A DNA stretch of 64,000 bases from positions 4,019,001-4,083,000 of the forward strand of contig BSDZ01000078.1 in NCBI GenBank assembly GCA_030268105.1. Reading direction: 5' to 3'. The stretch comes from Volvox africanus (Eukaryota; Chlorophyta; Chlorophyceae; Chlamydomonadales; Volvocaceae). The position numbers were made by a program, and so were the translations under genes. Positions within the stretch are counted from its first letter, which is position 1; every line of letters starts with the position of its first letter. Positions 24,001 to 37,500 of this stretch are shown here, piece after piece. Below the pieces are notes generated by a model. The model saw only the letters and a program-made list of their open reading frames with translations. It ran no database searches and had not been told where the DNA came from.

Positions 24001-27000
24001 TCACATAGCGGTAGACCGCAGTCTCTGCCGGTAATGGAGCGGGATGACGGCATCGCAACCACCGCTGCTGCAGAGGGTGCTGCCGCGCTGGCGCATGCCG
24101 TTGCAGGTCCGCTCCGACAGCTAAGCCGTCTAGTGCAAAATCTTGTGACGAGAGGCAGCATGGGCGCAGCAGCATCAGAGGCTTTACTGCCGTCTGCGGA
24201 TCAACAGATGATACTGAAGAAAGGGGGGACTCGTGACACGAACATGAGCGACATCGCGACGGCCTTCCCCTCTCGTAGCTCCTGTTCTTCACCAAGTCGG
24301 ACTTCGCTGCCCAGACTCTGCTCGTATCAGTCGCAGGAAGGCGCGGTTGAAGCGGTGGCAGTGGCTGCAACGCTGTACGGCTGCAGCAGCGGCGGCCTGA
24401 ACCAAGCAGCTGGGACAGCTGTCCCTGAAATTCCGCAACGTCGTGCCGATGGCGAACCTGATGTTGCCGCCGATGGAGCCACCGTTGTTGGCACGGCCGT
24501 GGACGGGTGTGCAGCGCATGGGCTTGGCGCAATGTTGACGCTAATGCCTACGCAGCAAGCGGCTGCGGGGGGGAGGGAATCCCTCATGTTAGTATCTGCA
24601 GATAGTGTGCTGACCCACTTGCAGGCGCCCGTTACCTTGCCCGATGGTTTGCTGCACCTGCAGCAACGGCGGCAGCAGCCACCGGTGCAAATGGGTTCTT
24701 CGGCGCTTTCAGCGGATATCGTCTCGCCAGCACGACAGAACCACGCACTGCCGTCAGGGCCCGCAGCTTTGACCATGACCGTGGTGAGCGGCGGCGGCGG
24801 CGGTACTGCTATCGTCGAGGCTGTGAGCAGCAGTACCATTTCTGGAGCTGCCTTACCCTCTGGGAAGGAGGCAGTGATCACCTATGCCGCCAATCCCTCC
24901 ATGCCGTCGGCCGCCAGGGCGCCGCAGTTACCCGTCCATGGAGCAGCTCTGGGCACAGTGCATTGCAGCAGTGCTGAAGACAGCAGTGCTGCTTCTAGCA
25001 ATGGCCCTAGCCAAATTCTTTATAGCCCCCCTTTGAGGACTGCACCTTGCGACTCACGCGCCGTGCCCTGCTTCGCCGTGGCCAGGGCGCTTGCGGCCCG
25101 TGGCGGCAGCAATGCCATCTATGATGTCCCCGCGCTATACCATACACGCTGCAGCATCAAATTGGAGGGCCTGGCACCGGCGGATGTCCCTTACGGCTTC
25201 GTTGGTAGAGTGGCATCGTTGCTGACAGCAACTAGCAGTCCAGCGATAACAGCGGTGGCTACGGGAGGGCAACCAGGAGCGGCGACAGCGGCGCTGGCTG
25301 CAGTCGGAGTCTATGTGCGCGAAGGGTGTGTGGAAGTGGTGGCGGATGTCTTGGTGCCTTCAAGTGCAGCAACAGCAGAGTCGTTGGCCGTGGCCGCCGC
25401 AGTGAACACAGCGGCAAATAGTCCGGCTACTGGTCCCATCAGTGGGGGCTCGTCTGCACGGGCACAGATACTAAATGTGGCGGACAATTCCGCCACGCTC
25501 TTGCCAGCTCCACTGTCAGGGCAGCAACAGCAACAGCATACGCCTGGGGCCCCGGCAGCACTGGACAGGGCAGCAGCCGAAGCTATGCTTAACCTTCTCG
25601 AACAAAGCTTGCTTCCAGAATTTCACGAAGCATTCCCATCATTAGTTCCAATCCGCGGCGGCATTGGTTTGCAGGCCACCGTTGGAAGTGCACAAGTAGA
25701 AGCCTGGCACCTGCCACAGCAGGCGCCGACAATGGCTGCGCCACAGCTGCCGGTACCTACCCCACCGCCGACCATTGTCTGTGTTGCGCCATGCTGTGCG
25801 CCTCTGATCCAGTCCAGCAGCGATGACACGCGCGACTGCCGTCGCCAAACATTGACATTGACAGTGGCGCTCGCCGGCGTCGATGCTGGAGCCGGGGGAA
25901 CACGATTTCCGCGCATCTTCGTACGGCACAGCGGTCGCTGCCTGGCTGTTGTTGTACGCCCCTGTCCCGTACCCTACGTGGGCTGCCTGGCGGTGACAGT
26001 GGAGGTGGCGATTTCGGGCATCAGGCCAGGGCTATTATTCTTGGAGGTGGCGGCAGCAGGTGGAGACGCTGACAATGTGGCATTATCGTTGCCGTGGCCC
26101 GTGCTCGTTGTTGGTGATTCTCGTGTGGCAGCGGAGGTCATGCAGATGCAGCAACAGCTGGAAGCAACGGCACCAATGCGAGCGCTGCAGGCAGATTCGG
26201 AATTGTTCCAGTTCCGGCAGCAGGGCAGCAGTGCCCCACGCCGGCAGCAACAACTGGACAATGGCACAACCTCACTACTAGTGGACTTTGGGATGTGGTT
26301 TGAGGCAGTGAGCATGCCTGACGCTGTGTTCATTGCGGCCGCCACTGGCCAACCCTTTATTGACAGTCGCCTCACTAACCCAGCCGGTTTCGCACATCAT
26401 GGCCAGTCTGAACGGGCTATGACTGCGCCTCCTCCGCAACCCCTAATGCAAACGTTACCGCTGACCGAGCCATTATTTCCGGCTGGAGCATTGGATGAAA
26501 ATGAGCTGGAAGAGAACAGGAGGAAAGAGACGATGAAAACGGGCAATGAAGTAACGGAAGAGGCAGCACTGGAGGAAGGGGAGGAGGGTAGCGAAGACGG
26601 CAGCTGGGCATCCTCTGAAGCCCAATGTTCAGTTTCTGAAGCCAATGGCATTTATGTGTCCACGGCACGCGTTGATTCGCCTAGGAGCACGCCCACGCGG
26701 ACTATTAGGCGCGCTGGGGTGCGGACCCCAAGGTGCGGTGAGGGCGGTGCTGGCAGCAGCGACCCGCATGACTCTTCCAACACCGGTGGTGCCACAGGCA
26801 CTGTTAACGGCGACCCTGAAGGCGAGGTGCAGTTGCTGCTCCTTCGGGACCTGCAGCCTGAGCAGGAGCTGCTGGTGGGAAGTCTGGACTGTGCGGCAGA
26901 GTATGAGCAGACCTGCCGGCAGGGCCCGGGGCTGCAAGCCGCCGCCGCTGGATTGGGAATGCGGCTGCTGCGCTTTGCCGTGCTGCGGGGCTGGCCAGCG

Positions 27001-30000
27001 GCTGCGACATTGCTGCTGAAGGGCCTCATGACACACTGCCGGCTGGAATTTGAAGATGTATGCCGGCTGTTCCCTGCCGCGATTGGCTTGCTCCACTCTA
27101 GTGGGGGGCCCGGAATGCCATTACTGCACACCGCGGTCATGTCCGGCAGCCTCATAATGGTGCGGGCAGTCAAGGCGTGGGGGCAACGCTACCGCTGCAG
27201 CATGTCGTGGGTTGAGCCCGTCGCTGCCGCTGGCGGCCTGACACCGCTACATCTCGCTGCAGTGCAGGACGGCGGCCGGCTGGCAGGCGATATCCTGGGG
27301 CTGTGGCCAGATGCAGAGGCACAATGGGCTGTGGTGCGCGACAGGGACGGCCGCACACCGCAGGAGTATGCATGCATGCGGGCAATAAACGTCTCCTCCG
27401 GAGCATCCTCATCCTCAGCGCCGGCGTCGAGGAAGACGCCAGCGATAACAACAGCTCCACCTACGGCAGCTCTGACAGCAGCGCCTCAGCATCAACAGCT
27501 GCCGCAACATGAGCAGCAGCAGCGCCGCGCCCACGCGCAGGAGTGGTGGGCAAGCCGTGAAATCGGAGCAGATGGACTGGCACAGCAGCCGCAATCGGAG
27601 CCGTCGCAACAGCAGGACCTGACACCTGCAGCAGGGATCACGCTTCCCTCTAATGGGCCCTTCATCGTCGCCATCGCCCCGCAGGCGCGGCGGCCGTCAC
27701 CGCTGCTGTCGACCCCATTACAGGTGCAGGGCGAAGGGGGCTGTGAGAGCAGTGGCGAACCTGCCACAGCCGCCACCCGCGGCGAGGATCCTGGCTCTAA
27801 CTCAAGCAGCGTTTTTACGACCACCGTACCTGGTATTAACTGCGCTGGCGGTGTGTTCAGTCGCTTAGAGAGGTAAGGCTATCGATGCGACGATAATAGC
27901 TACTGCCAACCCATCTTTTCCTGTTGCTGCTGCCGCCAGGAGATGCTTCATTCAATCTGTCTGCTTGATGGTTGCCTACCGACACGCCCGCAGGATGTCC
28001 GACTGCGGCAGCATGTCGATGGGTCCAGACTCCCAGTGGTCTCACAGCACCAACGCCACGGCACAGATGCAATATACCCACCTGGTGAGGGCGTGTTCTT
28101 GGTGGCCTTTGAGGATGTATGCGTCAGTGTTACAGCGTGGTATTTCTCACCAGCGGCCCACTAACGGCGGAGCCCTGCTTCTCCCGGCTATAGAGGCGCC
28201 CTCATCCGTTCACTCCGATAGACTTCAATATGGTTTTTTTGGCTCTAGCGGTCACCGCCAGCGTCCAGCAGAACGTGTTTGAGTCGCATGCCTTATGTGT
28301 TTGTGTCGCATTGAGCTACGGTATCCAGTTTGCTGGGGTCGCATGTCTCTGCCAGTTGGCTTGGATCGGTTTGGCGCTGCGGCCCTTGGGTGGGGCTTCA
28401 AGATCTTCCATCCTTCCACCGTTTTGCCGTTTTAATGCCGGGTCGCACAATCCTTCCACTTTCCGTCTTCCCGCCCTCCCGCGATGTTACCTTTGCCTAC
28501 CGCCGCGTCCGTCTCCTGTTTTCCCGCCAAATCGCTTGCTTTGCACTTAAGCAGAAGTCTTGAAGGCAACCCCCTCTAACAAACCTTTCCATGGGGCGCT
28601 TTTCCCGTCCTCCACTCGCCGCTGTGCTATGCTGCTATGCCTATGTAATCATATGCGTCATTGCCACCCCACCCTTTGTTCTCGCCAGCCGACGGGGACT
28701 TTGCAGGATGCCCGCGGTGGTTTATCGCCTGTCCGATCTGCTGGTGTGCACCACGCCGTAAATGCCGCGCTGCTATCTCTGGCTAATCTTCCGGACAGGG
28801 GCAGCAACACCAGTGGCAGCGACGCCTCCAGAGTTGGAAATCCTTCACTTGTGGCAGGACCTGAGCCGTTTCTAAGCAGCGACAACGCGCTGCATCGGCA
28901 GCTCCTGGCACTGGCGGCGCCGACGAAGCAGCAGCAGCTACAGCAAGCATTAAACCGGCCTGTCGGGGTATCGTTTCAGTTGACAGATTTGACAGAGGAC
29001 AAATCGATTTTATTATCGCAGGTATTGCCGCCTCCGCAGTTGCAGCAGTCTCATCCTCTCGTGAACTCACGGAAACCGCATCTGCAGTTGTGCGAGCATG
29101 CAACTTGTGGGCCGCAAATGCCACCGGAGCAGCAGCATGGGCCTGCTCCACAGCAGCCTCAGGAAGAAGGGGAGCTCCAAGCAGCGAGGAGAGGTTTGCC
29201 AGGAGGGTTTTGTGGCGGCGCGTGTGCGTCTGAAGCGGGAGGCTCCCTGCCTTCTCGAGATCCATTAGCAGGGTCGCCAGGTTGTTGTCTATCCGCTTCG
29301 ACGCCCCTGCTTAGTGGCGGCACAGCGCAGGCCGCCACTGTGGGGATGGACCAAATTGTGGCAAGCGCTGATGCAGATAACAACATGAGTGTGCCAGTGG
29401 AAGCCGCCGCCGGATTACCACTGCCGCTGAATGCCATTCTAATGCCAAAAGTGCATATAGTTAAAGCGCCGCAGGTGCAGCTGCAGCACAGGACGTTGAC
29501 ACCGGCCCCGCCGGCATTGCCTTCCCGCCTGTCTTCACGCGGTGTACGCCTCCTGGCGACCACATTTCTTGGCGACTCTTGCATCTCGTTGCGCAGCAAT
29601 CGCACGCCGCCTGGCTCCACAGGGTCACCATCGTCTGCAGTTGCTGTGACCGCCAATAGCAGCGGAGCCCCGGAATCTTGCTCGGCACAGTCCACCTTCG
29701 GCTCGACGGCGTCCATGGTAGGCGCCAGCGATGGCGGCCGCTTCTCCACTCGACGCGTCGCCTTTGCGGATGATTATGCGCCCGCCTGCGAGCCCACCGT
29801 GGCTGCGCGGATGTCCCGCCTTACACGACTGTTGCCTTTGCTCGCTGCCAGGCGCGCTGCTGGGGAGAACAGTAAACGTGCTGCCGCTCTGCTGCGGCGG
29901 CGGCAGTGCCGCATTGAACAGCCGATACCTACCGTCGTCAGAATCGAGCATGGCCCTGGTGAAGCTGGAAGCGATTCATGTACTGGCGGCAACGGAAGCT

Positions 30001-31317
30001 ACGTCAGCGGAGCGGAAAACCGCAGCTACAGCGGTGCTGCCTCTGCGATGTGCAGCCGTCAGCAGCTAGACCAGGAGATGATTGCCGTTGCGGCCGAGGT
30101 GAGGCTTGACGATAATCACATGGCACCGCCGGCAATTCATACATCGAGTGTTTATCATGAAATGCGGAAACAGAAGCAGCAGGCGCTGTCAATGCCTGCA
30201 CCAGCTGTGTGCCATATGCCGTCCGTTGCGGCTACGGTGCCATCAGGCTTGGGGGCCAGCACGGAGGTCTCGATCACTCCCAGGATGACAGTCTCGGTAG
30301 GGACGTCACGGTTATTCTCCATCAGTATGATAATCGCGGGACTGCTGGTGCTGGTGACGGCGGCGGTGACGATGTTGCCGATATCAAACAAGTTGGGCGC
30401 AATCGCATTTGGTTACAGTTTGGACTGACCAACGTCGGTGCTTTTTTCGGCATGCAGCGGCATTCCAGTCCTTCTATGGTTGAAATGGCCTCAAGGCGAG
30501 CTGCCTGCAGACGCCCTTGGGATGCGCCGCCTCAGCACGCTTCCAGGAGGGCCCCATTTGACGGGTTCTTTTATCGATGCCCCCTCCGCTTGGGCGCCAT
30601 CTATTGAAGACATGCAGCGTAGCGGAGCCGGAAGGAGGTTGCAGGATGGGCGCAGTCTTGGATTATCGCATTGGCAGGGCTGGTACAAGCGTACGGGCAC
30701 ACACGACTAACTGTGGCATCAGGGCTGTTATGTAGGCTATGACTTCGGCGACCATTAGAACTAGGGCAGGGTTCAGGAGGTTCACATTAAACTTGGCAGG
30801 GCAGGGTTGCAGTAACCGTCAAGGTTTGTGATAGATGCTGGCGGGGCCCCGATTGAGGTCCGCATCCTGCGTAGAGCCATGACATTCCATGTCGTGAAGC
30901 GCTACACAAGCGATTGGCAATATCAGCTGTATGCATCAGGACAGTGAGGAGGTGCGTACCAGGGGTCCCATGGTCCATTTATTGAGCCGCAAGCACAGGA
31001 ACACAAAGGTGAACTTAAATAGGGTTGTCCTCTGCTAGTTTGGTGTGGTGTACACGGACCTTGGCTTTGGTACGACTGTGGAGACGCAGGTTCGTGGCAT
31101 GGGGCGTTACTTTCTGTCGTGAATCTTGAATGCCACGGGGCTGCGTTCTTATGCGGGGAGACTGAGCTGGGAGGGGTGGAGGCCATGGCGGCATATGACT
31201 GAGAGGAAGGACGCACACAATCGACCAGCTCCGCTGACAGACCCGCACATGAGGTATGAACTACCATTTGAGCCATGGTGCTTGGTGCTCGACGCAGATG
31301 GCTTACAAGTATGGTGA
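21025..31317 (+). CDS. Very large membrane protein with SPL/SBP-type C-terminal ankyrin module, no SBP zinc finger seen
   Basis: Predicted exons: 21025-21306, 21665-21783, 21872 to about 22039, 22280-22432, 22510-22921, 23084-27872, 27940-28084, 28707 to about 30400 (short intron), about 30460-30682, 30824-30943, 31039-31089, 31254-31317. Phases join in most places; the 5' end, the stretch 22040-22279 and the join near 30.4 kb are unresolved. Early exons encode hydrophobic segments (LWCIFTIMSWLVVALASI; VLAINLLLASASLWM). The 4.8-kb exon is Ala/Gln/Ser-rich. It then matches the region after the SBP domain in plant SPL1/12 and algal CRR1-like proteins: VYVREGCVEVVADV, GLLFLEVA followed by WPVLVVGDSRVAAEV, then ankyrin repeats with MPLLHTAVMSGSLIMV, GGLTPLHLAAVQDGG and RDRDGRTPQEYACMR. 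A further hydrophobic stretch (MIIAGLLVLVTAAVTMLPI) lies near 30.35 kb. I found no Cys/His pattern of an SBP domain between 20.2 and 23.1 kb. The function is unknown. Confidence 0.68.
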
Positions 31318-31528
31318 ATTGATGGTATGATCCGATGGCAAGAGCGTCCCGTCCTCGCGGCTCCGATAGCCATTCCCGGGGGAATGCGAGTTAGAAATTA
31401 TTTGGCGTAGGCAATACCGTTAAGATGACGCAATGTTTTGTGGTTGTAGGATACCATAGAGTTGTAGCGTGCTTGGAAAATACGGTGCAGATGCAGAAAC
31501 GCAGCGGTTGGGCTGCGGCTGGAGGCCA

Positions 31529-31533
31529 TGTAA
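31529..31533 (+). terminator. TGTAA poly(A) signal of the ankyrin membrane-protein gene
   Basis: TGTAA 212 nt after the predicted stop at 31315-31317, a spacing like that of ABCI11. It supports ending the gene at 31317 rather than extending it towards 33 kb. Confidence 0.5.
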
Positions 31534-34500
31534 TTTAGGGCCGTGGTTGGGATCAATCCTATGCAGTATGCAGATACGAGTTGCCGTCAATCGGCTTTCC
31601 TATTGTGACCGGCGTTTACAGAAACATTTCCTCTTCTGCATTGAATTGACGCACGCGCGCTCCTATTGTTCGAGTGGTGGCGGCAGTTGTTGTGGGTCCG
31701 TGCAGGTTACAGTGTGGGTAGTCGGCGATGCTGGTGCTAATGGCTTTCGTGATGGTGGGACCCTGAGGGTGCGGTTTTGGTTGTTACCCCAGGCTCATGC
31801 TGCAGCCACCGCAGTGGTTGCGATGATGGCCTTATCTCTTTGCCTCCAAAGATGTTATTGGGGCTTGGGGGGCACATCGCGGTTCAGGGGCCTAGCTAAG
31901 TGGTGTTGGACACACAGTTCTCGGAACTCAAATATCGGTTATTGAAACCTTTGGAGCTGCGTGCTTCAAGCTGTGCGGCCGTAAAGCATTTCAGGTGGGA
32001 CCGCCTTGTGCTTGGCGGCGACTGAACGCAACAACGAACGTTATTTGTGCGTCTGTGACAGATGTTTTGATTTTGGCGATGGCAGATGGCCCTTTGGGAC
32101 GATGGGTAGTGTTTGCTGATGAGGGTGACCATAGTGGTGGTGATGGCATTGTGTGTGGGGCGTTGCGGATAGAAATCCCTACGACTTCAGGAAGGGCTCC
32201 GGGGCAGCCATATATTCTCTGAAAAAGCTTCCCGGGTCCTCGTGCTTCGAGCTTCGTAGCCTGAGTCTTCTTTTTTGATCGCGGACCTGTACAGCTGTGG
32301 TTTCAGCATGAGAGAATATATGGGCACCTGAGAATACAAGACAGGCTCTGCCTTATGGCTTGCAATCGCGTCATATGATGAAGGTATTGATGTCCCGATG
32401 CGATAAAAGACGTCAGGAATGCATGGCATGTGGTCACAGGAGCCGAGTCCAAGCACGTGCTGAGTGTTTGTGGCATTCTGGTGGCAATCGGGAGTGCGTT
32501 GCCGTGACTCTTATCGGGGCAGCCTGCTCCCATGTCCCGTCTCACCGTCTTACCTATCTACTACATGCGATACACCGTTTGTCTCAACATGTGCTGCCTG
32601 GGCGGGCGGCGCTATGCGGTATCTGCAGCACGCACGTCCATGTAAGGTTCGTGAAGCATATCAAGGCTGCTCACGCAACAGCACGGCTTGCTTCGTGACT
32701 GAAGAGGCGCTCCGGATCATCGGGGTGACGATGTATATTCGTGACCCTGACCTCTGTGGAACATGGGGGTGCCTACACACAGCAGTACGCGTTCTGCTGC
32801 TCCCAGGTATTGCTTTTTTTACTACTTGTTAAAAGAGTGGATCTCAAAAGGACCATCGGCGAAACCTAGACATGCACCACCGAGGTCGAATGACCTAAAA
32901 CATATGCACCCTAAGATGGTGCCCACTTGTCTAAGCGTGCACAAAGATCCCGTTTCTGTGATTGTCATGTTGGCGCTCTAATGCGCATGGGTCCGAAGTC
33001 GAAACCGTCAGGGGTGAACTTCCGCAGATGGCTTCCTTAGTGCTTATCGCGAGTGTGTAGGGTGATAGGCAGCAGTCGCGAACGATGCCCCAGCGCATCT
33101 AGGACATATGGCGGAGGGGTTGGAGCATCCAGTTACATGTTCATCATATCGAAGTTGGATTTCAATAACGGTTGGGACAAGAATCCGCCGTGTCGCCTGC
33201 ACCCCCACATAGCAGGCGAATAAGAACTTAAGAAGGGCTTATATAGCAGCTCTCAGAACAGCTTCTTCTGCAAACAGTCGTTGCCACTTCGAAGATACCG
33301 GGGGAGGATGAAGGCAGACCGCGACACAAGTACGTCGAGTCCATGGTTGCAATTATTGACGTAGAAGCTGTACGGGTACCGCTATCATATGAACGGTTCA
33401 TGGGTTATCGGCTGATTGCCTTGACATACTGGGTGTGTTGCTCTGGTTTTCTTTAAATAGGAGGCACCCGAATACGGGGCTGGAACAAGGTAAGGTAACG
33501 ATGTCCTAAACCATGAAGGGAGCCCTGCGGCTGCCGTGGAACCCTTGCAGCACTCGCAGCTGCACCCCGCATCCAGTTTCAAGCGGCACCGGTATACCAT
33601 AACTCCAAGACTATGCATGAAACATTTTCGGTTTCTATTTAAGTCTGGAAAATATTTATTATACACTATGCTGCCGAGCTGGCGCAACTCCATTCTCCGT
33701 TGCTCCGACGGCTAATAAATCAGGACGATTTAAATGTTTTGGCCCTTTCCAGCGTCTGTAGCGCGCCCTTACGAATTTTAGCAATAACCGATTAAACTTA
33801 AGTTCACTTAAATATTTAAATTTTTACAGGAACGGATCAAGGAACTGGAAAAACAATGGGGAGAAGTGACCTAGGCTGTAAAACCTTGCTAACTTCAAAA
33901 TCTTGCTAACTTATCCGCCTCTCTTTTGGTCATAGCAATAAAAATTCACCTTGATTCTTTGATAATTACATCGGGGCAAACCTCTCCAACAGGGAAGTTG
34001 TATTTATTGCCACCTTCACAAGGTACGTATGCCGGTCATCGAACGCGTTGACAAGGGAGCGCCCGTAAACGTTGTGTAGTAGTTGTGTTATAGTTCGATA
34101 AATCCGTATTTTTCACCCTATCATTTACGTTTCCGAATCCCATCACTCCTCGTCCACTAAACATCGGACCGGACAAACACGTTGCCGGCATCTTCCGCCA
34201 CTTGCCGATGCATATCCCCGAAAACGGACCTTGAAGATATTATGTTGCGGTCATGCCAGCACCAGATGCACCTACTTCCACTTGAAACGTTTTAGATAGA
34301 TCGGCCTGGTTCTCGTGGCCTTGTTGTCGTGGGAAACGCGTTCGCGGTTCTGCATACATACCAAACATACTGCACGGTGTAGAAGCACACTATCCTCCCT
34401 GGAAAACCAATTAGCCGAAGGTACAATTGCCCAAGAGCGCTTTCCATTACTGCTGGGGTGCCATATCTACGATATTCGGAGCCTGAGGTTCCCGCTGAGG

Positions 34501-37500
34501 TACATCCTGTTACATGTCACGGCACGTTACGGCATAACCTTCGCGTCAGCTCTCAGCGCCTACCACCACGGATTCAACATCCACCATTGGAATGTATGCG
34601 TAGCTGACTAATTTTCGCAGTCTAGATGCTGCTATGTATATATGGCGACTGCTCAGTAGTGCAAGAAGGAAGCAGTATTCCAAGGCTGTCCTGAGCTGTC
34701 GGCTTCTCGGTGCCTGTCCTGACATTTTCGATACATCTCATCGACAGTCAGACGGTCACGGAGATTTAACGTGTGTAATGATGGCGTATGCAGGCGCCGA
34801 ATCTCTCGTGGCGCGCAAGAAGATAAAAACGCGACAACATGCATCGCGGTGCATTTAATGCATTCTACTTTACCCTTCCCTTGCTTTAACTCGCGACCCT
34901 TTAAGTCCCCGGCTCATTTGGGCCTATGCGCTTTTGCGAGCTTGTAAACTACGTTCGCGTCGTAAACTACGCTAGTGGTCCCAAATGCGCTGTAATGCGT
35001 TAGGGCTCACGCCGATGGCGCAGGATGCTCTTTCGACGCATCCGCAGTTATTTTTCCCCATGTTATCATTGTTTTTCTGATGAACGTCACTGTCTCTCAC
35101 GATTCCCTGTCTCTTACTCTCTACGTCGGGGAGGGGAGATACATCTGTTAGGGAACTGTACCGCCGTACTGCCACGAACGGACTCGTACGTCAGCTGTGC
35201 CGCAATACTCACTGGCTGTTGTTAAAACACATCAGGGTCGGGTATTGTTGTATACGTGCCATGTTAAAAAGCAGCGGCGACTAAAACATCAACCTGCAGC
35301 TGACTCGCAACATACCATATCGCCCCGAAGGTCTTTTGCGATCACCCAGAATCCTCAAACATAGACTCTGTGTTCAACATCGCGTCAGCAAACTTATTTG
35401 ACAAAGGGAAGAGGCTGCTTCCCGAACCTTCCCGGCGCCTGGGTTCGCAACATTTCGAGAAATCAGGATTTTGTGGTGGATCGACTGCCACAGGGGCATC
35501 CTCCTCCAGGAAGCAGTACTAGAGATATCCTCGTTCCTTTCACCTGAGCAAAACGTACGATGGTACCTTCCCTGGACTCCAGAGGGGACTGGATACCTCA
35601 TCCATGCAATTGCTGGTTCCACACTGCCGATTTTTGCGCATAGGGGTTCCTGACTACGAGGGCAGCTACTATCCTACGAAAAGGAGCAGCCACATCAGCT
35701 CCTATCAGCGCCAATACAAGGGTATTAGTGTGCGGAGCGATACATGCAATTGCAAGGAGCGTCAATAAATTGTCGTCTGCGTGTTTTGCTTCATTGCACA
35801 CCAAACACGCCCTCCACGGCCTCGTGCTCGGCCTCATCTCGCACCTTAGGCGGCTGATCCCGTCGGGAATCCTTCTCGGCTTCTGTCCAGCCCGAATACT
35901 CCAGGGATTGGGGAGGGGGGGCTAACAACATGTAACAGATGCTTCCTTTGCTTGCCGAGGTAAGCCAAGTTAGCTTAGGTACATGTTACAAATAGCTCCA
36001 GGATGTAGGTAACATGATCAACATTATCTCATTTGAATAAGTGAATTGGACCAAAACGTTCTGCGGAGGGTTCCCACGGAGCCCTACGCTCGTGGCAAGT
36101 CTTGCACTGGCCCTGCAGGTACCGAGCTACCCCCCCCCCGTGACATTCTTCCCCGCAGGAGTATCAAGCCACATGACCTGTGGACGCGTTTCTGCCGCTG
36201 AAGGGAAGTTTGCAAACGCGCAGAGACTTAGAGGCGAACGCGGTATGTAGAGGCGAACCCTACACCCCCGTGAACAATGCGCCCCAACCAGGCGTCCCAG
36301 GGCCATGGCAGGGAAATTTTCGGTGTTCCACTAGGGGTGTGAATTTTTAGTCCTCCTGATCCTGCTGAACAGGGCTCACTTTTGCTTCTCACGGCATGTC
36401 GCCTTTGACTGGGGTTTCCCTGGCATGGCCGCTCTCGCTACAGACGCGCACGCCATGCTTTGCTTCCTTACAACCGTGTTGATGCATACTTATCTGGATA
36501 TGTGGGGATTTTTTGCTCTTGCTAAGGCCGGATAAAATGTTATCAAAACCATGTTACTTTCGGCTATGCACTGTCGTTGGTTATCTGGCGGACAGCAGCA
36601 GCTATCAAGCTATGTGGCGTTGGGGTTGCCTAGCAAATCAGCAATAACAATAGTTGGGCCGCCAAGCTCCAAGATATGTGAAAATGCGTTGGCTACAATC
36701 CGAAAAGGCACTAACGTCGATGTCCGAGACGAAAGCCTACGTCCGGCGACGAAGCGGTCAGACCACGCCGAGTTGGAGCGGAATAATGTTGTCCGGCAGA
36801 TAAAGATCAAAATAAGGTGACGGACTTGAATAAGGAAGGCCAGGTCGAGTGACAGTTGTTTGTCATATACCGACACTGAAGAGGCCGCCTAGAGTTCGTA
36901 CTTTCGACGTTTCAAACCAAAATTAAATTTGAAGGGGAACCGTTCCAATTCGCAGCTGTACCGGGGCACATCGAGGAGTTGCGAAAGGTTTCAGGCCTCC
37001 GACAGGTTCGTAAGCTCCTACTTGCAGAATCCAAAAATACGCACTTCAAATCGTAAAAGATTCATTCAACAGGTTCACCTCAATTAACGGAGACATGCTG
37101 TGGAAGAGTGTATATCGAAAGAGTCTCGCCCGCACTGAACTGCAACTTTCAAATTTCCTTTCGAGGAAGACCTCTGAATGAATTGGCATATCACCCTGCA
37201 TGATATGTCCTCTCAAACTACGTTCGTGCACGCATAACTCCAGGCATTCAGGGAAGCGTCGTCAGTGAACATCATCTGATAAGTAAAATGGAAGATGCTG
37301 ACTTTTGACGTGATAGGCATTTTACAGTTTGGACGTTTCTCCATGTTATGCCTGCCGGCGTGCGTTACATTGAGAACTTGGCCCTGAGACAGCCACATGC
37401 CAAGCTTGGCTTAAGTCCTCTATGCGGAAATCGTGGACGAATCTTATAACCTCACACACATTGTATCCTTACGAACGGCGCTTCCCATCACACTGGACGG

